64,000 nt of DNA from Telopea speciosissima (taxonomy: Eukaryota; Streptophyta; Magnoliopsida; Proteales; Proteaceae). The position numbers and the translations under genes are program-made. Below are positions 9,575 to 20,865 of this stretch, in pieces. The notes beneath the pieces are model-generated. The model made no database searches and was not told the origin of the DNA. It saw only the letters and a program-made list of their open reading frames with translations. The stretch is taken from the NCBI RefSeq assembly GCF_018873765.1, contig NC_057922.1, forward strand, positions 39,948,321-40,012,320. Direction: 5' to 3'. Each line of letters starts with the position of its first letter. The stretch's first letter is position 1.

Positions 9575-12500
9575 ATGATCAGACTGGCTTGCTGGAACAC
9601 TCAGGGAATAAATGCCCCAGATAAGCGTCGACTTATAGCCAAGTGGATTCGATCCCAACATCTATCTCTTTTTGGGCTTCTCGAAACCAAGGTGAAGAAG
9701 CAGAATTTTGGGTGGGCCTCTCGGGGCTTTACCAACCAGTGGCAGTGCTCAACTAATTACGCTCACGCTACGCTGGGGGCGTATATGGCTTTTTTGGGAT
9801 CCTCTTATATTGGATGTGGACATTCTCTCCTCTTCCTCTCAGATGATTCATACTTCAGTCCGTATCAAGACAGCGCAGTAGGTCTTTTTGTGTACGATGG
9901 TCTATGGTCATAATTTCCCTGATCAATGGCGCCCCCTGTGGCAGGATTTAAGAAACATTGCAGTGGCTTCCTCAACTTCCTGGGTGGTGCTAGGGGACTT
10001 CAACTCGGTGCTCTACCCGCTTGAGAAACTTGGTGGACGGCCCATTATCTCCTCTATCACCCAACCCTTTGCAAACTGCCTTTAGGACTCAGAGCTGACT
10101 GATCTCAGGTGGAATGGTCACCCCTTTACCTGGACTAACTGCTCTATCGGCATGGATCGGATCACTTGCAAGTGGATCAGATTCTAGTCAATCAATAATG
10201 GATGGCCTTTTTTCCTACGGCCCAGGCGTCTTTCCTGAACTTGCTTGTTTCAGACCACTGCCCTGCTCTTTTTTGTTTGGGGGCACAACCGAGCAGGCGT
10301 GGACGATAATTTGCTTTTGTGAACTCGTGGACAGCGTATGATGATTTTTTACCCATTGTGAGCCAGGCTTGGGCGATTCCGCAGCAGGGAACCCCCTTTT
10401 TTGTGCTTCTAGCCCGATTGAATGAAGTTCGTCAGCGTCTAAAGGGATGGAGTCGCTCCTCTTTCCAGGACCTCGACAAACAGGTGGTTGACTGCAGGGT
10501 GTCTCTTGAGGCTACGTAAACTAGGGTGGCCCTCTCTCCCTCTGATTCGGTGCTCCAACAGGAGGAGCAAGAGTGTCGTTTTTGGCTGAGGCAGGTCTCT
10601 TTGGTTAGAGAGGGGGAGATACGACAGAAGTCTAGGGCAACGTGGCTAGACCAGGGCGATAACTGCACTGCATTTTTTCACCGTACCCTTACCTCTCGCC
10701 GCAGCCTTAATCGTATCAACACCATCTAGAACTCTCATGGTCTTTGGTTGCAAGCTGAGGATGATATCCATGATGAGGCAGTAAATTTTTTCCACCTTTC
10801 CTTTGGGGGCTCCCCGCCCGTGGTGTGCTCTGCTTCAACCTTCCTGTCGATCGTTCCCTCACCCATGAAGAGGGTCTATGGCTTGGTCGCCCTTTTTCGT
10901 CGGACGAGATTAAGCAGATGGTCTTCTCCTATGATGAAAACTCGGCGTCGGGCACTGATGGTTTTAACTCCAGATTTTTCATGGCCACCTGGGATATCAC
11001 TGGTCCGGTCTCTGTACAGCTATGCAGGAATTTTTTGTGAATAAGAGGCTGCTTTTGGAGATTAAGCTTTCCAAGCTGGTTCTCATCCCCAAAGGCGACA
11101 ATCCGTCCTCCTTTTCTGATTATCGGCCAATTGCGGTTAGCTCTATTTTGTATCGATTTGTTGCTAAGCTTATAGCAAATCGGCTCAAGAGGGTTATCCA
11201 TTGGCTGGTAGGGAAAAACCAGACGGCTTTTATGACTAGTAGATACATCTCGGACAATGTTCTCCTATGCCAAGGCTTACTCCATGACTACCATAGCCCT
11301 CTCGGTATGCCGCGGTTTGCTGCAAAGTTGGATCTCAAGAAGGTGTATGATTCCGTCCATTGGAGTTTTTTGTTCTCACTTCTCCTGCGATTAAACTTTT
11401 CGGCGAATGTTGTTGCGTGGATTGTAGAATGTGTGATAAACCCAAGTTTTTTGGTGGTTGTTAATGGCCAGCAGTCGCGGAAGTTCTCTGGTACCCGCGG
11501 TCTTAGACAAGGGTGCCCCCTTTCCTCTACTCTGTTCTCCATCGTGTGGCAAGTCTTCTCCGATTCGTTAGGAGTGCTTGCTGATTCTGGGCAATTTCAG
11601 TTTCATTCTCTGTGCGCTCGGCCGGGCATCACTTCCTTGTGTTTCGCTGATGACCTTTTTGTGTTGGACAAGGCTACGATGCAAAATGGTGAAGTTCTGC
11701 AGCGATGTTTTGATGACTTTTTGCTGCTGTCCGGCTTGTCACTCAACCATGCCAAGTCTCATGTGTACTACGCCAACTGTGATCCGAATCTCCAGATGCA
11801 GATCACTTCAGTGCTTGGTGTTCAGCTAGGCTCCTTTCCGATTACCTATTTAGGGGTCCCTATCTCATCCAAGAAATTGCGGCCCAATGATTTTGAGGTG
11901 CTTACGAAGTGGGTAGAGCACCGGTTATCATCGTGGACAAGCCGTGTCTTATCCTTTGCCGGCCATCTGTAGCTAATCCGCTCTGTCCTGTATGGTACTA
12001 TTTCTTATTGGCTTCAGGTTTTCAGGCTCCCCTCTTGCACGATTTCCCTCCTTGAGCGCCTCATGGCTCGGTTCCTGTGGTTGGGGCATTCTGATCATGG
12101 CTCGCATAAGGTGGCGTGGCGAACGGTGTGTCTCCCTAAGGCTGAGGGGGGCCTGGGTCTTTGCCGCCTCGCTGACATGAATCAGGCTTCCTTGATGCGT
12201 CATATTTGGAAGACCTCTTCTAACGCTGAATCTTGTTGGGTGGGTTTTGTGTCTTCGCGATGGCTGCGGCATCATTCCATATGGTCTCTACCAAGGCCTT
12301 CGACTTGTTCTGCTACTTGGAAGGCCATCTTGGACACTCAGCCTGTTGCCTTGCGTTGCTCTTGGGTCCTCCTCCATGATGGGCACAAGACGCTGCTATG
12401 GCATGATCCTTGGCTCGATGGGGGCCTTTTATCTCAGCTGGGTCTACTGCTTGCCCCTGCTGTTGGCCGTGATTTTTTTGCCCCTGTCTGTTCCATACTA

Positions 12501-13703
12501 CAGCGCCTTCCCTGCCCTGCTACTGATCCTGCCATGTTCTCTCGATGGCCTGAGATATGTGCATCTAGAACCTTCACCCGTCTGCAGGAAGACACTATGG
12601 TGTGGACAACAACCCCCTCAGACCGGTTCTCGATCCAGTCTGCGTGGAATGCCATTCACTCCTCCCAGCTTGAAGTTCCTTGGCATCAGCTAATCTGGGC
12701 AGCTTCAAATCACCCGCGGTTTTCCTTTATTGCTTGGCTGGCAACCAGGGAAGCGCTCACTCTTCGGACCAGGGCTGCAAATTGGGGGATTACTACCGAG
12801 AGAGCTAGCTACCTATGCAACCAGGGTGATGAGACTTTTGACCATTTGTTCTTTAGGTGCTCCTATACGAGGGCGATCTGGCAAGCGCTCCTCAAGCTGT
12901 GCAGCTACAACTGTGCACCCCTTGATTCATGGCAGGGCGAACTCGGCTGGGTTAGTGCTCATTTCATTGGCATAACACTTGTGGATCGTATTAAGAAGTT
13001 CTGTTTTTGTGCTACCATCTATCGCATTTGGGCTGAGCACAACAGCTGCGCCTTCCAAAATGTGGCACACCATTTCACGGCTGTTGTCTCCTTTGTGGTA
13101 GAGGATACCAGGGGTAAGTTCTTTATCCATGACCAGGCTACACCTGATACCCCCTCCTCTCGTGCCTTCCTCGAGAGGTGGTGCATTTCATCCTCTTTCA
13201 CCCTCGCCACTGGTACCCCCCATGCCTGGCTGGTTAGCCATTAACTGCGATGGATCCGTCCGTGCACAAGGCAGTGGGTTTGGAGCTATCGGTCGTAATC
13301 ACCTGGGCCAGCAAGTTTTGCTATTGCCGACGGGCCGACGGACCGGAGCATTCTGCAGATGGAGTTATGGGCTGTTCGTACTGGTCTTCGAAAGGCCCTG
13401 AACCTTGGATCGAGCTACATTGTGTGCATTTCATACTCTCTCCTAGCCGTACAGATTATTAATGGGTCTATGGCAGTGCCATGGGACGTCCTCTATGTTG
13501 TGCATGATATCTGGGACTTCTGCCACTCTTTCACCTCTATTGAGTTCCAGTTTCATGTCAGGGAAACCAACTTTTGTGCTGACTATCTTGCCAGCTTCCT
13601 TCACACCCCCCAGGAAATTCATTTTTGTGTGCATAGCTTACCTTTGGATCTTGTGAATCTTCTGCAGAAGGATGCCCAAGGGCATCGGTATTTTAGGATG
13701 TAA
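9575..13703 (+). pseudogene. LINE-B ORF2 (endonuclease, RT, zf-RVT, RNase H)
   Basis: ORF2 starts 'MIRLACWNTQGINAPDKRRL', an apurinic-type endonuclease N-terminus, with 'GLLETKVKK' and later 'VVLGDFNSVLYP'. After several shifts the RT is open at 11022-11972: 'LVLIPKGDNPSSFSDYRPIA', 'KLDLKKVYDSVHW', 'RQGCPLSS' and catalytic 'CFADDLFV'. zf-RVT lies at about 12600-12900 ('CNQGDETFDHLFFRCSYT'). RNase H begins at 'AINCDGSVRAQGSGFGAIGR' and ends at 'ADYLASFLHTP'. Frame changes occur near 9910, 10085, 10340, 10520, 11020, 11970 and 13250. The RT motifs are well kept even though the ORF is broken. Confidence 0.9.
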
Positions 13704-13790
13704 TCTCTTAAGGTAGGATGCAAGTCCTACCCTCTTTTATCTTCTAATATATTCCTTTCCTTTCTCCAAAAAAAAACAATAGGTATAGAG

Positions 13791-14352
13791 ACAACAAGAA
13801 GAGGAAACCTTGCTGGAGTCCTGAAAAAATATTATTTTTCCATGCGGCAGGGGTGTCAATTTTAGGCTTATAATGGTTAGCCCGATCAAGCCCAATTGGG
13901 AAAACCCGAGACTGTCGAGGACCGTTTATTAAACGTTTTGGGTTAAGCCTAGAATAAATAATATTTGATTGTTTGCAGTGCGAGGGTCCAACCCGACGGT
14001 TGCATAAATGGGACTAACTGCCTAATAGTCTGACTCAGTCCGATTCCCTAAGAGACCGATTAAGCCTGACTATTGTTGTTGATGAATTTGATGAATCAAT
14101 CTAAACCTCTATCATCAACGAATCGTTAGAATTTGTCAAGTGTTCAATTTGTACACCATTAAACTCTATAACTGGACAATTATCTTGGTAATACAGGCCC
14201 ATTTAGATATAAATGGCTCAATAGCCCGTTTAAGGTCCATTTAATCCGATTAGTGGAACCCAATTAAAGATTGGGACCCTGATGACTATTTATAAATGGA
14301 ACCATGCCTACCCTATGAGAACCGGATCAATCGATTGACATCCCTCTTTCTA

Positions 14353-14387
<35 letters not shown>

Positions 14388-14640
14388 TCATTATTATTTG
14401 TTAATATTATTAAGGTAAAGTACATCTGGCTGGTTCAAAATATTGTCACATGGTATCTGATTTGTCCAACTAGGTCTTTTGCTTACATGTTAAGTTTCAT
14501 TCAATCAAAAAAGGGAAAATTACATTGTCGACCACTGAGGTTTGTACTAAATACAGAGTGACCCCCTATGTTTCTAATTTATACAAACGCACTCCCTGAG
14601 TGGACGGTGTTAAATAATATAATGTAAAATGCCAACTTTG
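13791..14640. other. LINE-C remainder, putative hAT-like MITE, AAT repeat
   Basis: After LINE-B's target duplication, LINE-C sequence resumes for roughly 50 bp. A ~500-bp element follows (about 13849-14345) with imperfect inverted ends 'aggggtgtcaat' and 'attgacatccct'. An (AAT)n run lies at 14355-14389. The stretch 14510-14640 holds another dispersed-repeat end ('gaggtttgtactaaataca') with no gene. Confidence 0.5.
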
Positions 14641-16105
14641 CCCTCTAAAGTTCTGACAAGTCCACACGCACCCCCTGAAAATTCCACGGACCACCCCTAC
14701 TTTAACCCCCTAAAGCCATTAAGTCCAAATCGTTAACTTTAGGCATTAAGTGCAAAAAATTGACCAAACTACCCTTCCTTCTATCCTTTTTAAAATCTGA
14801 AATTACCTAATTGCCCTTACCTATTAGTTCACTACTTGGAAAGACATTTTTACTCTAATCTAATTTGAAAATACCCTATTGTCCCCACCCCCTACCCTTT
14901 TGCAATCGAACGCAGAGACGCAACCACCTCGTTGAACCCGATAGATCGAGTCAGAGAACATCTTGGCGACAAGGGTGGTGACTCGGATGGAGGTGACAGG
15001 GGAGGCAATATGAAGGTTGAAGTTGGTGATGATAACAGAGGATTCTTAGTCAAGTAAGAATCAAAAGAATGACGGAGAGGGGATACATCGAACGAATCAG
15101 ACGAAACAGGGGTTCTAGGGCTCTGCTGCGGCAACACTCGAAGCTGCTCAGGAGTGTGAGCGAAGAAGCAAACACGACGACGACAATTAGTCCCATCCTT
15201 GCAAGGCTGGGTACGATAATGAGCCGGGTGAAGCCAACACTCAATCAAACACGCCATGTGCAAACTCACAGGAATCCCCACTCTTGCAGTTCCCTTTACG
15301 AAAATCAGGACAAGCAGTGCCAGAGTAATGGAACTTACATGGGTCTCTACGCAGTGCTTTCTCACCGGGATGAACGTACGGACACTCAGTCCAGTCATGA
15401 GAACGGCCTCGTGCACACCGTCGCACCTCGAACTCATAGATGCGAAATTCATCCGTAGAGAATGGTCCCACCGGCATATCGGCCTCACGGCCCGGTGAAT
15501 CAGAATCAACATCAATATCGTTTGACGGTAGGTAGCGTTGCAGTGCCGCTAACGCTTCACCATACGGATAAGAAGAGTGGTCTCCTTCAGAGGCGGCGCC
15601 GCCGACACCACCACCGCCACCGCCACCGCCACCACAACCATTTGAAGAGATACCACTTGCAGGGAGAAAAAAGTTCATACCTGTAGAAGAATCATCAAAG
15701 AGAGTCCATGGAGGGACATGAACAGTGGGATTGTGATGGTTACCTTCTCAGTGGGACATGAAGAATCATCAAAGAGAGTCCAGTGAGTTCGATTGCAAAA
15801 GGGTAGGGATGGGGGCAATAGGGTATTTTCAAATTAGATTAGGGTAAAACTGTCTTCTCAAGTAATGAACTAATAGGTTAGGGCAATTAGGTGATTTCAG
15901 ATTTTAGAAAAGATAGAAGGAGGGGTAGTTTGGTTAATTTTTTGTATTTAACCTCTAAATTAACGATTTGGACTTAAATAGTTTTAGGGGGATAAAATAT
16001 GGATGGTACATGGAATTTTCAAGGGTGCATGTAGACTTATCAGAACTTTAGGGGGCATGAGGAATAATATTGGGTGCATTATAGGGGGTTATGTGTATTT
16101 AACCC
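14641..16105. mobile_element. Long-TIR element (Pack-type) carrying a CCCH gene fragment
   Basis: Two arms of about 265-320 bp (14641-14905 and 15788-16105) are inverted copies of each other. For example, 'aaaataccctattg' on the left is 'caatagggtatttt' on the right, and 'gttctgacaagtcc' pairs with its complement near 16030. Between them lies only a fragment of a host CCCH zinc-finger gene. The right end is 'tgtgtatttaaccc'. The left outer ~100 bp are replaced by another repeat. Long TIRs around a host gene piece with no transposase are the hallmark of Pack-MULE-like elements. The same arm family occurs at 29554. Confidence 0.85.
14886..15755 (-). pseudogene. CCCH tandem zinc-finger protein fragment (plant RR-TZF class), frameshifted
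   Basis: Translation from the minus strand gives '[14 protein letters not shown]' near the N-terminus, a glycine run, then the plant arginine-rich region ('[20 protein letters not shown]', '[12 protein letters not shown]'). Two CCCH fingers follow: '[19 protein letters not shown]' and, in the next frame, '[16 protein letters not shown]'. The serine-rich tail ends abruptly at '[11 protein letters not shown]', where the terminal repeat begins. A 4-bp duplication (TCAATCAA at 15241-15248 on the plus strand) shifts the frame between the fingers, just after 'EFAHGVF'. A stop also lies upstream of 'GNHHNP'. The family binds RNA in stress and hormone responses. This copy lacks its start, its C-terminus and a single frame, so it is a captured, intronless remnant. 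Identity is very secure from the spacing of the cysteines and histidines. Confidence 0.93.
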
Positions 16106-19100
16106 AAAAAAAAAATCTACTCTGCCTGCATTGGCTTTTGATGTTGCTCTGGAATGTCTTTGAAGTGCCTGAGTCACAATTTTTTAAGTTCTCTAATGCG
16201 CCATTATCCGTAAATGATCTCTGACTCTTTTTTTATTTTATTAAATTTATTAACTGCTTAGCTTATTCGTTCAAATCGTTTGGCATTAGAAGAAAAAAAA
16301 CCAATAAAAATGGGAAAAAAAACTATAACCTCGTTATTATTAATTTACATTTTTTTTTTTCTTTTTTTATATATATATGAAAAAACCAAGACGATGCCTA
16401 TAAGAGGCCAAACCAATCCCTTCGAACACCTTATCGGCCGGATGAAGAAGGAGAACAGCTAGAAGAAAGAGGTTAAAAGAAGAGGAAAGGGACGTGAGAA
16501 ACAGACCTAAAAAAGGGGAAGGAGATCATGAAGAAGAATAGTGAGAGTGAGAAAGAATCCTCCTTAATTACATGTTCAAGGGGACACCTCCGCCATCTAT
16601 ATTTATTGTTCAATTCATATGATAGGTCCTATGGTCCCTCACACCAATTAACGTCACTGTCTGAAGTGAAGTGAAGTGAAGCACAAGAGAGAGGAGTAGC
16701 AGTTGCACGTAGTGGACATTCTTTTGTTAAACCCAAAGAGGGTTTTGGAGGGAGAGGGGAAGAAAAGGTTTTGAAGCAATTTTAGAAAAGTATAGATCGA
16801 ACAACATGTATTACAAACCATACACCCTTAATTTTTTTGGGTTCAGTTCTATTTATTGGATTATTATGATTGACACTTAGAAAAGTATCAAATGAAAATT
16901 TGAAACCTAACTTTATTTTATACCTTAATTAAACATACTCACTGAGTTTGTATATGGTTATATGTTATATTCAGGGTATTTTTTGCTGCTTATAAATTCC
17001 AACTCATTGAATCTGTAGATGATTATATGTTATATTCACTTTAATATTTACTTTAATTTCATTTGTTCTTCTTTCAATAATTCTATGGAAACCCCATTTC
17101 CAAACACTTGTTTTTCAATCAAATTAAGCCATCAGTGAAAACCACTGACGTATGTATCATAAATGGATATCAATCGGAGAAGAAGGGGAAGGAATCCAGC
17201 CATCATTTCTACCAATTGAAAGAAACCATAAAATCAAAATTTTCTCAGGTTTCTTTTTTTGTAAAGAAACCATAAAATCACTGAACTTTGAACTTAAGTT
17301 GAAACGTTCTAAATAAAGAATCGATGAAGTAGAGAAGGAATAAGTAATAAAAGGAGAATCACTGAGCATGATCCGAATAAACCAAGCCTGAGAGAGTGGA
17401 TTGGGCCGCCGCCGATGGTTTTCCTTTGAATAGCGATGGGTATTTGCTGCCTCTCTTTCTATCTTCAATATTAAGTTAGGATTCCACCTTTAGAAGGTTG
17501 GAATGAAATGCCATTATAGTTTTAGATCAGTGAAGAAGAGGAAGAGGTTGTTTGCAGAAGAAGATGAATGCGGTTCAGATGTAAGGGACCGTGTTTATAG
17601 GAGAAGACTGCTCAGATTTGGGGGATCGTGTTTGCAAGAGATGAATAATTCACCGGCTATGTGGGTAAAGAGCAGGTAATGTGCTCTAGAAAAATGAACG
17701 TTCCAGATTAGATGATGGTAATTCAACGGTTCAGATTGATGGAGCACTGCTACCATTACTTTATAATGGCAGCACTCAAGCACTGCTACCGCTTGCTCAG
17801 AAAAGAAATACCTAAGGGGAATTATTACCATAACAAGGGTCTGTTATTTTTCCAAACATAACAAGACAGCACTACCCTCTTAAAACAACAGTTAGGGACA
17901 TGATTGAACATAAATTTACAAGAATAATTATGTAAATTCACATGCAATACTAGAAATTAAAAATAATTAAAGAAAACCAAGAAGTTTTAACTAGACTTTT
18001 TAAAAAAGGGTGAAAATGTAATTCAACACAACCCATCTTCCCATCTTCCCCAACATCACTCTCAGAACCAACACAACCTCTTTCTCTTGTTTCTGGCAGA
18101 GCTTCAAGTTACCGGCGAATTTTGCAAAAAATGCCACAACAGCATTCTAGGTCATTGACCGGCAAATCATCTCTTTCTTTGATACTTGAAACTTGGGGAC
18201 TGAGTCACTGAGCGAGCAGAAAGAGAGAGACCGGGACTGAAAGAGAGACGGAGAAGCAAAGGAACCAGAAAAGGTTTTTTCTGTCACCATTTCTGTCCAC
18301 GAGCCATCAATGGTCGCTGCTAGCAGATAATCTCTACCTATTTTCCCTTCCCTTCTTTGCCACCAGTTCTTGATTTTCCATTTTCCCTCTATACTTTTTA
18401 TTTTATTTTATTTTATTTAATCTCAAACTCCCTAAATTTGTTTTTTGCTGTCTTCTGATATGAATTTTCGCTATGATTGTTCACGCCTATTATGCAAATA
18501 GGAGGGCTTTTCTTCAGTTAGATGTATGGTTATTTGATGGTATGTTATATATTTGAATGGATAATCTCCAAGCTTCTCAGCTGAGAATGTCAAAAAATTG
18601 AGAGTTGCTTTAATCCTAAATAAATAAACGGATTTGCTTATTTTTTAATTTTCTGTTTAAGCATCTGATGAGAGAGTGTATAGGTTCTCCATATTAATGT
18701 AGTTCTAATGCTAGTTCAATTCATTGATTCTTGTATCTTTCTGTTCCTAGTGTTTGATCCTCTAAATTGTTTATAGCTGTACAGTAGAGTTGTAGAGTAC
18801 AAGATTCATTTGAGGAAAAAAGAACTTGACTCATTGTTCTCTGTTTCAAAATGATTATTTTGGCTTTATATTGTTCTATGTCAAAGAGATGTGCCATAGT
18901 GAGGCACAACTGAATTTTGAACACCCATTGCCCTTATTTTTGCAGTTTATCTTTGAATAAATGAGTATGTATCCCCAATCATTTTCTGGTTTCTAGGATT
19001 ATATTAAGCTTTCACCATGCAACTCCCTAAGAAGGCAAGGTTATAGGACTTTGTAATGACAACCCCTATCAAGAATCAAGATATGATTGTTACACAATTT

Positions 19101-19530
19101 TCAGGCACCTCACAAATGGCACAAAGAGATGATTTTTCAAAATTTCTTTAATTTCACATGGACTTGGCCTCTATTTGTGGCATTGAAGCCAGGAATTTGA
19201 TCATCTAAATCAATTGAAAGATCTGTGGTGCATGCTCACCTTTATTCATTTCAAATATATCACCAACCTTTTGTTTTAGATGAATATGACCTCTTTAGTT
19301 CCTGAGTCCTTCCAAACAATAAAGTTAATTTTGTAGAAATGGTTTATCCTATCATCAAAACTACAAGAGAATTTCTGATTTAGTACATATTTTCAACTTT
19401 TTGTATCATCTTCCAATATGGTAGTTGAAATCATTGCAGTAAGGCATATTGGAGGAAGGTGGGTGGATGACATTTCAAGATTCTTTTGGTAGTAATCTTC
19501 CGCATTTCTTATATTCTTCTTTTCTGCAAC
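16106..19530. other. AT-rich stretch without a recognisable gene
   Basis: There are poly-A/T runs, a short GAAGT repeat at about 16665-16680 and CT/GA-rich patches. The small ORFs are short and show no family motif. The segment 18050-18360 is pyrimidine/purine-rich and could be an untranslated leader of something lost. I see no splice-linked coding exons. Confidence 0.45.
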
Positions 19531-20330
19531 CTAAGCTGAATCTGAACTTGCCATTTGATGAGCCATGTCATAAGTTGCATGGACACCAACACCAACAAAA
19601 ACATAGTAAACCAGCATTATGATGGTACAGATACCAAACCTCACAAAAGCCTGGAAGCCAATAGAACCCATCAAGAACAAGTTTGTTGCTATCGATAAGG
19701 ATGGCAGCCAGGAATGAGAGGAACTCCCCAGAGTTTGGGAGTCTACTACTGTGGCTAAAGCAATGAAAGCCTCATTGTCCCAAAAATCTAGAATAAGGTT
19801 ATGGTGTAACCAAACCAACATATGGTCCTAGACCCAAAAAGCTAAATTCCCATTGAGGAAGCATAACACAAAGTCTACCAGTTTCAAGAAGTTTCTTGAG
19901 GAGCAATTCCTCTCACATTGTATCTCCTCACTAGGAATGCAATTGCCATCGTCGTAAAAAGAAAGAGGGTGCTGATGGATATCAAGCTCGACAGGACATC
20001 TAGCTAAGAACAAAGCAATACAAGCACTTGACAGGGTGATCAAGCGTGTAGCATAGATGGGTGTACTTGTTTTTGGGTGGACAAGAGAAAACCATGGTGG
20101 GATCATGTGAGCCCTTGCAATGTCAGTAGTATAGCGTGCTTGGCCAAGTGTTCCCACCAATAAAACAGTAGTCATTCCCTTGAGTACATCTAGAGCTACA
20201 AAATACTTTGCCCATTTCATCCCACACTCTGAAATGCAACAGAGTAGGCTGCATTTGCGTCCATATTTGTATACTTCTGAATCATACTCAATGACAGGGC
20301 CATCAAGCAGTAAATTACTCTGATTATTGA
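19531..20330 (-). pseudogene. Cationic amino acid transporter (CAT family) pseudogene, C-terminal part
   Basis: The minus-strand reading contains 'GMKWAKYFVAL', 'LKGMTTVLLVGTLGQARY', 'IARAHMIPPWFSLVHPKT', 'LITLSSACIALF', then 'WLPSLSIATNLFLMGSIG' and 'VRFGICTIIMLVYYVF', ending 'HATYDMAHQMASSD'. This is the order of the last several membrane helices of plant CAT1-like proteins of the APC superfamily, which import lysine and arginine. Three or more frameshifts are visible: before GMKWAK, after 'SACIALF' where 'STLFLFTTMAIAFLVRRY' continues in another frame, and near 19825. The first half of the gene is absent and no introns are apparent, so it is a truncated dead copy, possibly a retrocopy. Confidence 0.87.
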
Positions 20331-20865
20331 CATGAATATGGTGAAATTTTACCACTTGTCATTGACTAATATTTTAGGGAATTTGCTTATCTTAAAGTAA
20401 TATTGATTATCCATTATAACGTGCAACCATGACTGAGCTACACATGCCGCCCATGTGTTCATGTGGCTAAGGTCGAATGATATTGAAAATGGATCATACA
20501 AAAAGGAACTATGGTAGGTGGTTTTACATATGTCCTGTACAAGTTGTGCTCCATAATCTAATTTGATTTTGTCATATAAATAACCCTATATCAAGATGTC
20601 TCTAGGATCTAAGGGTCGGGTTCTGTTCATTTGAGATGAGTTGAGTTTGCATTTCAAATCATACAATGTAATCTCCTTTGAAAAATATTTTGGTAGTATG
20701 GGTCAAAAAGATAATGTGAGATAAGGTGTGAACTTTGGTTTATGCGCCATTGTTGATCCTAGGTTCCAGATCTAGTGGGGAAGGATTTGGTCATACCTCA
20801 AGAGTATTCCCTTCAATTTGTCACCTATGGGAGTCTCCCCTTAATCCCCTCTAATCTGCTTAGTT
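20331..20865. other. No gene seen
   Basis: This is unannotated AT-rich sequence between the transporter pseudogene and the satellite-like array. Nothing coding is recognised. Confidence 0.4.

Larger units (their letters stand above)
8032..13775 (+). mobile_element. LINE-B, structurally full length
   Basis: This is a 5.7-kb L1-type LINE flanked by a 15-bp target duplication 'acaataggtatagag' (8017-8031 and 13776-13790), ending in a short A run. It has a GC-richer 5' leader, ORF1 (DUF4283 plus a zinc knuckle) and ORF2 (endonuclease, RT, zf-RVT, RNase H). Both ORFs carry stops and frameshifts, so it is inactive. The intact duplication shows insertion as a complete unit into the LINE-C fragment. 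Confidence 0.93.

Noticed and set aside
15241-15678. A functional 145-residue CCCH protein
   Set aside because: The open frame is real, but it stops between the two fingers through a 4-bp duplication, and the gene lies within inverted terminal repeats without its own start region.
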